This document shows positions 54,686 to 63,840 of a stretch of 64,000 nt of DNA, in pieces (within the stretch, counting starts at the first letter, position 1; the number at the start of each line of letters is the position of its first letter). The translations under genes were made by a program, and so were the position numbers. The notes below the pieces were generated by a model. The model was not told the origin of the DNA. It was given only the letters and a program-made list of their open reading frames with translations, and did not search any database. Origin of the DNA: Cytophagales bacterium (GTDB lineage Bacteria > Bacteroidota > Bacteroidia > Cytophagales > UBA9547); NCBI GenBank assembly GCA_013297755.1, contig JAAFIH010000014.1, forward strand, positions 41,397-105,396, read 5' to 3'.

Positions 54686-55267
54686 TTATGCAGAAAATAA
54701 TTCAGTTAATTCCTTATAAACCAGATGAATAGGTAGGCCCATGACTGTATAATAAGACCCATTTATTTTTTCTATGCCAATTATTCCTATCCAATCTTGT
54801 ATGCCATAAGCTCCAGCTTTGTCTAAGGGTTTGCAGGTAGATATATAATGATTTATTTCTTGTTCACTAAGGTTTTTAAAATAAACTTCTGCAGTATCAC
54901 TAAAAGTAAGATATTTTTGTTTGTGTAAAACACAAAATGCTGTTATCACAATATGCTTTTTCCCAGATAATGTTTGAAGCATTTGTTTTGCATCTATATC
55001 TGATTTGGGCTTTTCTAGTAAGATATTATTACATATCACTACAGTGTCAGAAGTGATAATAATGTTATCTATACTTTCTATATCGTAATATTTTGCTTTT
55101 TTGTGTGCCAAAAATTCAGGCACATTTTGAGGTAACATTTCAAAAGGATAAACTTCATCAATATTTTTGACAAGAGTACTAAATTCAAAACCTGCATCTG
55201 CTAAAATTTGCTTTCTTCTTGGCGAATTGGATGCTAAAATAAGTGGGTAGGTAAGTTTAGAAAACAT
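54686..55267 (-). CDS. maf: Maf-like nucleoside triphosphate pyrophosphatase
   Basis: A 193-residue protein with the family start LILASNSPRRKQILADAGFEF (shown in part), then VAHKKAKYY-type and IITSDTVVICNNILLEKPKS segments with the catalytic Asp, and KAGAYGIQDWIGI near residue 150. Maf proteins hydrolyse dTTP, UTP or modified pyrimidine nucleotides. Length is normal. Confidence 0.94.
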   Translation of the reverse strand: MFSKLTYPLILASNSPRRKQILADAGFEFSTLVKNIDEVYPFEMLPQNVPEFLAHKKAKYYDIESIDNIIITSDTVVICNNILLEKPKSDIDAKQMLQTLSGKKHIVITAFCVLHKQKYLTFSDTAEVYFKNLSEQEINHYISTCKPLDKAGAYGIQDWIGIIGIEKINGSYYTVMGLPIHLVYKELTELFSA

Positions 55268-55346
55268 TTTTATAAAATTTATACAATAATAAGGAACTTT
55301 TATCGTACTTTAGTGGTATTATTAAAAAATTTAAACTTCACAAAAA

Positions 55347-55532
55347 ATGAAAAAGATAGCATTAGTAATGTCAATCGCTACCATGATAGCATCAGTAGCA
55401 TTTGCTGGAAACGAAAAAGACAAAAAATCGTGTTCTAAATCAGAAAAAAAGTCATGTTGTTCTAAGTCAAAATCAGCTTCTTGCGAAAAGAAATCTGATG
55501 AAACTCCAAAAACAGAACAAAAACCTCAATAA
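55347..55532 (+). CDS. Small secreted Lys/Cys/Ser-rich protein
   Basis: A 61-residue protein with a typical signal peptide (MKKIALVMSIATMIASVAFA) and a mature part of about 41 residues made almost only of Lys, Ser, Glu and five Cys (KKSCSKSEKKSCCSKSKSAS, CEKK), ending in TEQKPQ. Cysteine spacing suggests metal binding or disulfides in the periplasm. A terminator follows closely. No family recognised. Confidence 0.7.
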   Translation: MKKIALVMSIATMIASVAFAGNEKDKKSCSKSEKKSCCSKSKSASCEKKSDETPKTEQKPQ

Positions 55533-55543
55533 TCTATTCATTT

Positions 55544-55567
55544 AAAAGCCAGCGACTGCTGGCTTTT
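55544..55567. terminator. Hairpin terminator after the small Cys-rich gene
   Basis: AAAAGCCAGC, loop GACT, GCTGGCTTTT: a perfect 10-bp stem with T-rich end, 12 bases after the stop codon. It could also serve the polyprenyl synthase gene from the other side. Confidence 0.75.
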
Positions 55568-55602
55568 ATGATTAAAATGGGTTTTTAGATATTACTTATT
55601 TA

Positions 55603-56580
55603 TTAATTATTTCTTTCAATAGTGTAAGAAATTAAATTTTTTAAAGCAGATTTATACTCATTTTCTGGCCATTCATCCAGAATTAAAAATGCCTCGTTTA
55701 AGTAATTTTGCATAATTTTATTTGCATATTCTATCCCACCACTATTTTTTACAAATTGGATTACTTCATCTACTTTTTGGGTGTTTTGGCTGTGGTTTTT
55801 AATGATGTTTACCACATTTCTTTTGTCGGTATTATTTGCTTTTGATAGAGCATAAATCAAAGGCAAAGTCATTTTTTTCTCTTTAATATCTATGCCTAGT
55901 GGTTTGCCAATATCACTTGTGCCATAATCGAATAAATCGTCTTTGATTTGGAAAGCCATACCTATTTTTTCGCCCATCAATTTTAATTTCTCAATCATTT
56001 TGGCATCATTTGTTACAGATGCTGCACCAGCAGCACAGCAAGAGGCAATCAAAGAGGCAGTTTTTTGGCGAATAATGGTAAAATAATCTTGCTCAGTAAT
56101 ATTGAGTAATCTGGCTTTTTCTATTTGCAAAAGCTCGCCTTCGCTCATTTCTTTGACAGCAAAAGATACAATTTTTAATAAATCAAAATCTTCGTTGTCT
56201 ACTGACAATAGCAACCCACGAGATAACAAATAATCGCCTACCAAAACAGCAATTTTATTTTTCCAAAGTGCATTTATTGAAAAAAAACCTCGTCTATAAT
56301 TAGATTCGTCTACTACGTCATCGTGTACCAAAGTGGCAGTGTGTAATAATTCTATCAAAGCAGCCCCTCTGTAAGTTTTGTCATTTACCTGATTATCAAC
56401 CAATTTGGCCACAAAAAACACAAACATTGGTCTTAATTGTTTGCCTTTTCGTTTGACAATATATGCCATAATTTTGTCTAACAAAAAGACATTACTCTTC
56501 ATGTAAGCACTGAATTTTGATTCAAATGCTATCATTTCGTTGGCAATAGGAGCTTGAATTTGGTCTATTTTAATTGACAA
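55603..56580 (-). CDS. Polyprenyl diphosphate synthase (long-chain, IspB-like)
   Basis: About 325 residues from a TTG at 56580 (SIKIDQIQAPIANEM), the natural start. The longer ATG frame to 56664 adds 28 residues not typical of the family. The first aspartate-rich motif is HDDVVDESNYRR near residue 83 and the second is IKDDLFDYG near 215. The RKGKQLRPM helix precedes the first motif. It makes a long isoprenoid chain (octaprenyl or similar) for menaquinone. It is transcribed away from the methyltransferase-nuclease gene. Confidence 0.9.
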   Translation of the reverse strand: MSIKIDQIQAPIANEMIAFESKFSAYMKSNVFLLDKIMAYIVKRKGKQLRPMFVFFVAKLVDNQVNDKTYRGAALIELLHTATLVHDDVVDESNYRRGFFSINALWKNKIAVLVGDYLLSRGLLLSVDNEDFDLLKIVSFAVKEMSEGELLQIEKARLLNITEQDYFTIIRQKTASLIASCCAAGAASVTNDAKMIEKLKLMGEKIGMAFQIKDDLFDYGTSDIGKPLGIDIKEKKMTLPLIYALSKANNTDKRNVVNIIKNHSQNTQKVDEVIQFVKNSGGIEYANKIMQNYLNEAFLILDEWPENEYKSALKNLISYTIERNN

Positions 56581-56759
56581 AATGTATTTTTTTACGAAAG
56601 TAAATCTATTTATGTAAATATTTGACAAAAAATTATATTTAAACAAAAAAAAATTTTTTATCAAACTTAAAATTATATTTGTAAAGAAAATAATTGAATA
56701 TAAGGCACTATATATAACACAAAAACAAAACTAGATTCAATTAATAACTAAGCTAAATA

Positions 56760-58484
56760 ATGTCAGAAATAAATAGGTTAATTTTAGGAGATAATCTCGA
56801 AATATTACGAAAATTAGAATCTGAAAGTATAGATTTAATTTATCTGGATCCTCCATTTTTTAGCAACAGAAACTACGAAGTTATTTGGGGCGACAAAGGC
56901 GAAGTTCGCAGCTTTGAAGACCGTTTTAGTGGGGGCATCGACCATTATATTGCTTGGCTCAAAGAGCGTGTAATAGAAATGCACCGAATTTTAAAACCTA
57001 CAGGAAGTATATTTTTGCATTGTGATTGGCATGCAGATGCCTATATTAGAGTGCTTATTTTAGATAAGATTTTTGGGCAGGATAATTTTAGAGGCGAAAT
57101 TGCTTGGCAAAGACATAATGCCCACAATGATGCCAAAAAAAAATTAGCAGTTTTGAAAGATTCTATTTTTTATTACACCAAAAATGGAAGGTATACATAC
57201 AATCCAATCTACATTGGGTTATCAGACGAATATAAAAATAATTTTTATAGATATGAAGACGAAAAAGGAATTTTCAGATTAAGTGATTTGACAGCACCTG
57301 GAATTAATAAAAATGATAAAGAATGGAAAAAATTTCATCCAAATAAAAGTGGTAGACATTGGGCAATTCCATCTGAAACAGTTTCAAAACTGATACCTTC
57401 AAATAAAGAATTATCTAGCTTAGAAAAATTAGATTTATTGTATGAAAATAATTTTATTCAAATGAGTAAATCAGGCATCCCTAGTTTTAAAAGATATTTA
57501 GATACTTCTAAAGGTGCATTATTAGGTGATATTTGGATTGATATACCTGCAGTTGCTTCGCAGTCTAATGAAAAAATAGGTTATCCAACTCAAAAACCTG
57601 AAAAACTTTTAGAAAGAATTGTAAAAATGTCTTCCAACGAAAATGATGTAATATTAGACCCTTTTGTTGGTGGAGGAACTACAGTAGCAGTTGCCGATAA
57701 ACTCAATAGACATTGGATTGGCATAGACCAATCGGTAAGTGCTATAAAAGTTACAGAAATGAGGATGCAAAACCAACAAGGTTTGTTTTCTAAACCATTT
57801 ATTACTCAATTACATAAATACGACTATGATATTTTGAGAAACAAAGATGCTTTTGAATTTGAATCTTTTATTATTACCCAATTTGATGGTATCAACAATA
57901 CAAAACAACGCAACGACCTTGGGCTAGACGGCAAAACACGTGATAATCAACCCATACAAGTAAAACGGTCTGACCAAATTGGCAGAAATGTAATAGACAA
58001 TTTTCATTCGGCAGTGATGCGAAACGACAAAAATCTGTACGAAAAACTAAAAATTGAAGCTAAGCCTATTGGTTACATCATTGCATTTTCGTTTGGAAAA
58101 GGTGCCATCCAAGAAGTGGCAAGGCTCAAAAACGAGGAAAACGTAATTATAAAATTAGTAACCGTAGAAGAGATAGTTCCTATTGCCAAAAAACCAACTT
58201 TAAATATACAAATTGAAGACAAAGGCAACGACAGCAAAGGCACACGAGAAATTGATTTTACTGCAATAGCACATAGCGAAAGTGGTGTCGAATTTTTTGC
58301 TTGGGATTTTGACTATAAAAACGACAAATTCAACCCTCAAATTTTAATTGACAAATCAGGAACTCAAACCCAAAAATTTAAGGCTGGCCTGTATAATATT
58401 GCTGTAAAAGTTGTTGATTGTGAAGGCCTTGAGAGCTTAGAATTGTTAAGATTAAAAGTAAATGGGATTTTAGAAAGATCTTAA
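56760..58484 (+). CDS. DNA methyltransferase-nuclease fusion (putative one-chain restriction-modification enzyme)
   Basis: A 574-residue fusion. Residues 1-330 are an N6-adenine/N4-cytosine methyltransferase with the catalytic DPPF at 30-33 first and the SAM motif DPFVGGGTT near 300 second (class beta order). Residues about 360-470 look like an Mrr-type nuclease: FESFIITQFDG, LGLDGKTRDNQPIQVKRSDQ (Asp, then Gln-x-Lys) and YIIAFSFGKGAIQEVARL. Residues about 490-570 resemble a PKD-like beta domain (FFAWDFDY, then FKAGLYNIAVKVVD). There is no separate restriction gene beside it. It lies between two polyprenyl synthase genes, so it is probably an insertion. Confidence 0.88.
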   Translation: MSEINRLILGDNLEILRKLESESIDLIYLDPPFFSNRNYEVIWGDKGEVRSFEDRFSGGIDHYIAWLKERVIEMHRILKPTGSIFLHCDWHADAYIRVLILDKIFGQDNFRGEIAWQRHNAHNDAKKKLAVLKDSIFYYTKNGRYTYNPIYIGLSDEYKNNFYRYEDEKGIFRLSDLTAPGINKNDKEWKKFHPNKSGRHWAIPSETVSKLIPSNKELSSLEKLDLLYENNFIQMSKSGIPSFKRYLDTSKGALLGDIWIDIPAVASQSNEKIGYPTQKPEKLLERIVKMSSNENDVILDPFVGGGTTVAVADKLNRHWIGIDQSVSAIKVTEMRMQNQQGLFSKPFITQLHKYDYDILRNKDAFEFESFIITQFDGINNTKQRNDLGLDGKTRDNQPIQVKRSDQIGRNVIDNFHSAVMRNDKNLYEKLKIEAKPIGYIIAFSFGKGAIQEVARLKNEENVIIKLVTVEEIVPIAKKPTLNIQIEDKGNDSKGTREIDFTAIAHSESGVEFFAWDFDYKNDKFNPQILIDKSGTQTQKFKAGLYNIAVKVVDCEGLESLELLRLKVNGILERS

Positions 58485-58661
58485 AAATTGTAAGATTTTA
58501 TACTTTAAATTTCAAATTAAATCAAAACATCGTATTTTAATTCATTCAAACATTGAAAATTGATTTACAAGTTCCTTTATACTCATTTTGATTTTTATTG
58601 AAAATAAAAATTTTTGTTGCCTTTGAAATTATAAACCACAATATTTTAAAAATAATTATTA

Positions 58662-59633
58662 ATGAAAAAATTTGATTTTATTACTGTATTAGAATTATTA
58701 AACAAAGAAATCGATCAATTAGATTTAGATAAAAATCCTAAAGAATTGTATCAACCAGTAAGATATTTTATGAATTTAGGTGGCAAACGTATGCGACCTA
58801 TTCTGTCGGTTTTAGCTTGCTATCTATTTGATAATGAGTATATTAAATCAATTCAATCGAGTGTAGCTATCGAACTTTTTCATAATTTTACACTTTTGCA
58901 TGACGACATCATGGACAAAGCCCCACTGCGAAGAGGGCAACCCACAGTGCATCAAAAATGGAACGAAAATATCGCCCTACTTGCAGGCGATGTTACGCTT
59001 ATAAAAGCATACCAACAATTAGAATATTTGCCTTCTGAAATCAGAAAAGATGTTGTTGCCATGTTTAACAAAACTGCATTTGAAGTATGTGAAGGACAAC
59101 AATTGGATATGAATTTTGAAACCAGAAACGATGTTTCATTGCAAGAATACATTGAGATGATTCGCCTTAAAACGGCAGTTTTGTTGGGATTTAGCATGTA
59201 TATGGGTGCTCGATTGGGTGGTGCTACCATTGATGATGCTCACAAAATGTATGATTGTGCGGTAGCTATGGGCTTGGCTTTTCAAATCCAGGATGATTAT
59301 TTAGATGCCTTTGCAGATGCTTCAAAATTTGGAAAACAAGTGGGTGGAGATATATTGGCCGATAAAAAAACATTTTTAATGCTCAAAGCCATTCAATTAG
59401 ATAAAAATAATAGCCTTCAAAATCTGATTGGTAATAAAATGATTGATAATACAACCAAAATCGAATCTGTATTAGAAGTGTATAACCAACTTAAAATCAA
59501 GGAACTAACAACATTAGAAATGGAAAAATATTTTAAAATAGCTATTTCTATCTTAGAAACATTACACATAGATATAGAAAAAAAACAATTTGTAGAAACT
59601 TACTTTACCCAACTACTTTACAGAGAAAATTGA
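58662..59633 (+). CDS. Polyprenyl diphosphate synthase (short-chain, GGPP/FPP-like)
   Basis: A 323-residue isoprenyl synthase. The first aspartate-rich motif is LLHDDIMDKAPLRRGQPTVH near residue 84 and the second is QIQDDYLDAF near 210, with GGKRMRPILSV before the first. It is clearly distinct from the enzyme encoded at 55603-56580 and probably makes a shorter chain such as farnesyl or geranylgeranyl diphosphate. It is followed by a long intergenic region with repeats. Confidence 0.9.
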   Translation: MKKFDFITVLELLNKEIDQLDLDKNPKELYQPVRYFMNLGGKRMRPILSVLACYLFDNEYIKSIQSSVAIELFHNFTLLHDDIMDKAPLRRGQPTVHQKWNENIALLAGDVTLIKAYQQLEYLPSEIRKDVVAMFNKTAFEVCEGQQLDMNFETRNDVSLQEYIEMIRLKTAVLLGFSMYMGARLGGATIDDAHKMYDCAVAMGLAFQIQDDYLDAFADASKFGKQVGGDILADKKTFLMLKAIQLDKNNSLQNLIGNKMIDNTTKIESVLEVYNQLKIKELTTLEMEKYFKIAISILETLHIDIEKKQFVETYFTQLLYREN

Positions 59634-59742
59634 TTATAAAAAAAGAACTTATCAAAACCACTAAATCATTCTTTAAGAACTTTCAATTAGGTTAAAAAAT
59701 CTATACAAAAACACTTATAAATTGTAGTATTTTATCAAACCT

Positions 59743-59934
59743 CAGGGCAAACGCATTTAAGATTATTTTAAAATAAATAACTCTTTTTTTAAGCCCCACC
59801 CCAACCCAATTTCTGTTACGATGCCACAGAATCCAAAAGGGAGGGGCTTTTGATACTAATATTTCTTGAGATATTTTTTTTATAGTAATATTATATTATT
59901 ATAAATTAAAATATTTTTAAATGCGTTTGCCCTG
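59743..59934. mobile_element. 192-bp MITE-like element with 9-bp target duplication
   Basis: The element starts CAGGGCAAACGCATTTAA and ends with the exact reverse complement (59917-59934), so the inverted repeats are 18 bp and perfect. It is flanked by the identical 9-mer ATCAAACCT (59734-59742 and 59935-59943). It has no coding capacity and contains the nested palindrome at 59791-59851. Located between polyprenyl synthase and nirB genes. Confidence 0.9.
59791..59870 (+). repeat. Nested palindromic repeat, copy 2 (inside the 192-bp element)
   Basis: An outer stem AAGCCCC ... GGGGCTT encloses the inner stem TTCTGT ... ACAGAA around GATGCC. It is related to the repeats at 11758-11830 (other strand) and 60008-60080. 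The right flank GGGGCTTTTGATACTAATAT resembles copy 1 read on the plus strand. Confidence 0.75.
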
Positions 59935-60007
59935 ATCAAACCTGAATTTAAAAGATACTTATTATTTTTACTATTCACTAGAGTAAAATAAAGGAACTTT
60001 AAAAAAA

Positions 60008-60080
60008 CTCAAATTTATTTTCAAAACCCCACCCAAATCAATTTTTGTTATGATGCCACAGAAACAAAGAGGGGGGCTTC
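60008..60080 (+). repeat. Nested palindromic repeat, copy 3
   Basis: Begins CTCAAATTTATTTTCAAAAC, almost identical to the left end of copy 1, then ACCCCAC, the inner region TTTTTGTTATGATGCCACAG and the outer GGGGGGCTTC. It lies outside the 192-bp element, 74 bases beyond its right end. Confidence 0.75.
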
Positions 60081-60300
60081 AAAAGAATTTAGATTTCTAA
60101 AAGTTGCCTTATATTAAATTTGTACTATTTTGATGTATTATAGTATTTTTATTATAAATATTCAAAATAGTGCATATTTATTTTGATGCTTAATTTTAAT
60201 ATAATAAATTTGGAATATTATAGCATAAATAAATAATGCCTTGTTTTTTTATCCTATATTATATTAAATCAATCAAAAAATACAATACATAGTCGAAAAT

Positions 60301-62826
60301 ATGAGTTCAAAATCTAAAATTAAAGTTGTAGTTGTTGGAAATGGTATGGTGGGTTATAAGTTTTGCGAAAAACTAATTTCTAAACCAGGTAGAGAAAAAT
60401 TTGATATTACTGTTTTTGGCGAAGAGCCTCGTGTAGCTTATGATAGGGTACACCTGAGCGAATATTTTGGAGAAAAAACAATAGAAGAATTAACTATGGC
60501 ACCCATGAATTGGTACATAGAAAATCAAATAGAAATACACACTGGCGACCCAGTTCAAAATATTGATAGAGTTCACAAAACTGTTCATTCTTTTCATGGT
60601 TTGACTGTAAAATATGATTATTTAATACTAGCTACTGGCTCTGCTGCATTTGTGCCAAACATAGAAGGCGTAGAAAAAGATGGCGTTTTTGTATATAGAA
60701 CCATCGAAGATTTAGATATGATGATGGACTGGGCCAAAAAATCTAAAAAAGGTGCAGTCATAGGTGGAGGGCTTTTGGGGCTTGAAGCAGCCAAAGCCAT
60801 GCTTGATTTGGGTATAAAAGACACACACGTCATAGAATTTGCCTCCCGTTTGATGCCTCGCCAGATTGATGATATGGGTTCTAATTTGCTTAAAGCAAAA
60901 CTAGAAACTTTTGGATTAAAAATTCTTACTAACACAAATACCTTAAAAATTGCAGGAGAAGATGCTATCAACGAAATGCAATTTGCCGATGGAAGCTCTA
61001 TAAAAGTAGATATGTTGGTAATTTCGGCTGGTATCAAACCCAGAGATGAGTTAGCAAAATTGGCAGAATTAGAAATAGGCACTCGAGGTGGGATTGTCGT
61101 AAACGATCATCTACAAACCTCAGACCCAAGCATTTATGCTATTGGAGAATGTGCTTTGCATGGTGGTATGATTTATGGCCTTGTAGCACCAGGCTACGAA
61201 ATGGCCGATGTGGTAGCTACAAACATTGCAGGTGGCAAAAAAGAATTTAAAGCCTACGATATGAGTACTAAACTCAAATTGATAGGCGTAGATGTGGCTA
61301 GTTTTGGCGACCCTTTTGTGGCAGAACCCAAGTGCAAAACCATTTCTTTTACTGACAATGCCAAGGGCATTTACAAAAGAGTCAATATTTCTACAGATGG
61401 AAAACATCTGTTAGGAGGCATATTGGTTGGCGATGCAGAGCAATATAATATGCTTTTGCAAACCACAAAAAATAAAACAATATTACCCAACGACCCAGAA
61501 GACTTAATATTGGGTAGTAGGGGTGGAGAAGCATCAGGTGGCGGTGCTGGCGTGATGGCTTTGCCAGACGATGCCCTTATTTGCTCGTGCGAATCTGTAT
61601 CAAAAGGAATGATTTGTGAGGCCGTAACAAACGGTACTGCAACAACTTATGATGCCATGAAAAAATGCACCAAAGCTGGTACAGGTTGTGGTGGTTGTGC
61701 TCCTATGGTAAAAGACATCATCAACGAAACTTTAAAAGCCAGTGGTGCTTATGTAAAAAATGTATTGTGTGAGCATTTTGACTATTCACGACAAGAACTG
61801 TATGATTTAACCAAAGTAAATGGCATAAAATCTTACAATCAAGCCCTTGACACTTATGGCAAAGGCCATGGCTGCGAAATTTGCAAACCAGCTGTAGCCT
61901 CTATTTTGGCTAGCTTGTGGAACGAAATGATTTTGAAACAATCAACCATACAAGACAGTAATGACAGGTTTTTGGCCAATATCCAACGTGGTGGTACTTA
62001 TTCTGTTGTACCTAGAGTACCAGGTGGCGAAATTTCAGCCGAAAAATTAATAGTCATAGGACAGGTAGCTCTTAAATACAAATTATATACAAAAATTACT
62101 GGTGGCCAACGTATAGATTTGTTTGGTGCTCATGTGGGCGATTTGCCAGCCATTTGGGAAGAGTTGATAGCTGCTGGTTTTGAATCTGGCCACGCTTATG
62201 GTAAGTCATTAAGAACTGTAAAGAGTTGTGTTGGCACAACTTGGTGTCGTTTTGGATTACAAGATGCAGTAAGTTTTGCTATAAAAATCGAAGAAAGGTA
62301 TCGTGGTCTTAGGGCACCTCACAAACTAAAATCAGCTGTAAGTGGTTGCATAAGAGAATGTGCAGAGGCTCAATCCAAAGATTTTGGAATTATAGCTACC
62401 GAAAAAGGGTACAACCTATTTTTATGTGGCAATGGTGGTTCTAAACCTCAACATGCGGTGCTTTTTGCCACAGACCTTGACGAAAATACTTTGATAAAAT
62501 ATGTAGACAGATTTTTGATGTTTTATATCAAAACAGCCGAACCTTTGACTAGGACTGCCACTTGGTTTAATAAACTTGAGGGTGGATTGGCTTATCTTAA
62601 AGCTGTAATCATAGACGATATTTTGGGTATAAATGCTCAATTAGAAAAAGAAATGGATTTTATGGTAGAAACTTACAAATGTGAGTGGAAAGAGGCCGTA
62701 GAAAACCCAGAAATAAGAAAACGATTTACACATTTTGTAAATTCAACAGAAAAAGACAATACCGTCAAATTTGAACCACTTCGTGATCAAATCAAAGCAA
62801 AAGATTGGGATGTAGCCAAAATTTAA
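60301..62826 (+). CDS. nirB: Nitrite reductase [NAD(P)H] large subunit
   Basis: An 841-residue assimilatory nitrite reductase. The FAD/NAD domain (residues 1-310) opens with KVVVVGNGMVGYKFCEKLIS and has GGGLLGLEAAKAM near 157. A bacterioferritin-associated-ferredoxin-type [2Fe-2S] region lies at about 426-480 (CSCESV ... CGGCAPMV), then a second BFD-like unit, then the ferredoxin and siroheme/4Fe-4S domain (about 560-780) with CVGTTWCRFG near 642 and SGCIRECAEA near 680. It reduces nitrite to ammonia with NADH. It is first in an operon with the PilJ-like gene and nirD. Confidence 0.96.
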   Translation: MSSKSKIKVVVVGNGMVGYKFCEKLISKPGREKFDITVFGEEPRVAYDRVHLSEYFGEKTIEELTMAPMNWYIENQIEIHTGDPVQNIDRVHKTVHSFHGLTVKYDYLILATGSAAFVPNIEGVEKDGVFVYRTIEDLDMMMDWAKKSKKGAVIGGGLLGLEAAKAMLDLGIKDTHVIEFASRLMPRQIDDMGSNLLKAKLETFGLKILTNTNTLKIAGEDAINEMQFADGSSIKVDMLVISAGIKPRDELAKLAELEIGTRGGIVVNDHLQTSDPSIYAIGECALHGGMIYGLVAPGYEMADVVATNIAGGKKEFKAYDMSTKLKLIGVDVASFGDPFVAEPKCKTISFTDNAKGIYKRVNISTDGKHLLGGILVGDAEQYNMLLQTTKNKTILPNDPEDLILGSRGGEASGGGAGVMALPDDALICSCESVSKGMICEAVTNGTATTYDAMKKCTKAGTGCGGCAPMVKDIINETLKASGAYVKNVLCEHFDYSRQELYDLTKVNGIKSYNQALDTYGKGHGCEICKPAVASILASLWNEMILKQSTIQDSNDRFLANIQRGGTYSVVPRVPGGEISAEKLIVIGQVALKYKLYTKITGGQRIDLFGAHVGDLPAIWEELIAAGFESGHAYGKSLRTVKSCVGTTWCRFGLQDAVSFAIKIEERYRGLRAPHKLKSAVSGCIRECAEAQSKDFGIIATEKGYNLFLCGNGGSKPQHAVLFATDLDENTLIKYVDRFLMFYIKTAEPLTRTATWFNKLEGGLAYLKAVIIDDILGINAQLEKEMDFMVETYKCEWKEAVENPEIRKRFTHFVNSTEKDNTVKFEPLRDQIKAKDWDVAKI

Positions 62827-62838
62827 TCAACTCTACGC

Positions 62839-63366
62839 ATGGAAAATCAAAAATTAGAATATCCTTCAACGAGTATTTATATGGATAATTTACAAGATAT
62901 TTTAAATCAAAATAATACCATTATAAATCTAACTGGGCGGCAAAGAATGTTGTCCCAAAAAATTGGGTTTTATTGTGAAATGATTTTGCATGGCAATAGT
63001 TCAAAAGTAAAAGAATTAGAAAAAACGATTCAATTATTTGAAAAATCATTGCAAGTAATCAAAAATGGGGGCAAACCGCCACTTTTAGAAACCAATGTAG
63101 AAGTATTACCACTAGACGAAAGCCTTTATTTTTCTTTAAGTATGATTGAAAACAACTGGTCGATATACAAAAAAAGTGCAGAAAATATCATTAAATTTGC
63201 CACTTTAGAATATGATAATTCTGAAATTTCTAAAGAAGTAATGAATATGCAAATCAGAATAATAGAAAATAATGGAGAATCTTTGCTCAATTCTTGTAAT
63301 AATTTAGTAAATGGTTGCTCAGAATATTACAAATTTAAAATTTTAGAATTATATAATCAACAATAA
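62839..63366 (+). CDS. PilJ/NarX-sensor-like small protein in the nir operon
   Basis: A 175-residue helical protein without signal peptide or membrane spans. Residues 28-42 (TIINLTGRQRMLSQKIG) match the conserved core of the PilJ/NarX-NarQ type nitrate-sensing domain, where the P-box Arg binds nitrate or nitrite. The rest is a long helical bundle that could dimerise. The gene sits 12 bp after nirB and 37 bp before nirD, which suggests a soluble nitrate or nitrite sensor or regulator of this enzyme. No output domain is fused. Confidence 0.72.
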   Translation: MENQKLEYPSTSIYMDNLQDILNQNNTIINLTGRQRMLSQKIGFYCEMILHGNSSKVKELEKTIQLFEKSLQVIKNGGKPPLLETNVEVLPLDESLYFSLSMIENNWSIYKKSAENIIKFATLEYDNSEISKEVMNMQIRIIENNGESLLNSCNNLVNGCSEYYKFKILELYNQQ

Positions 63367-63403
63367 TACACCCTCAAATTACTTTAAAATATACTTACTA
63401 AAC

Positions 63404-63727
63404 ATGAATTGGATTAAAGCTTGCAACACAACTGATATTGCCGAAGATGGTGGGGGATGTGCATTGATTAATGGCCAACAAATAGCTATTTTTAATTTTA
63501 CACGAACTGGCCAGTGGTATGCTACCCAAAATCTGTGTCCACACAAACAGCAAATGGTTTTATCAAGAGGCATGATAGGCAGTGCTGGCGAAGAACCCAA
63601 AGTAGCTTGCCCATTTCATAAAAAAACTTTTTCTCTCCAAAGTGGCGAATGTTTGAGTGGCGATGACTATAAAATAACCACCTATCCCATAAAAGTAGAA
63701 AATGGAGAGGTATTTGTGGTCGTTTGA
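63404..63727 (+). CDS. nirD: Nitrite reductase small subunit (Rieske-type)
   Basis: A 107-residue NirD. The Rieske [2Fe-2S] ligands are in CPHKQQMVLSRG and CPFHKKTFSLQSGECL, the C-x-H ... C-x2-H pattern. Its partner is NirB encoded 577 bp upstream. The separating PilJ-like gene is unusual, because nirB and nirD are usually adjacent. It is the last gene of the operon. Confidence 0.94.
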   Translation: MNWIKACNTTDIAEDGGGCALINGQQIAIFNFTRTGQWYATQNLCPHKQQMVLSRGMIGSAGEEPKVACPFHKKTFSLQSGECLSGDDYKITTYPIKVENGEVFVVV

Positions 63728-63840
63728 TTCAAAAACTCAAAAAACAACCTAGGATTGTGCAAAAAATTTAAAAATATATAACCAGCTTACACACATTTTT
63801 GGAAAGTACCACCATGAAGTTGTGTTTTTGCACTGAGTAA

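Noticed and set aside
56674..56681. TATATTTG as a promoter for the methyltransferase-nuclease gene
   Set aside because: It matches the -7 consensus but has no TTG at -33 and lies about 80 bases from the start; such words are frequent by chance in this AT-rich DNA.
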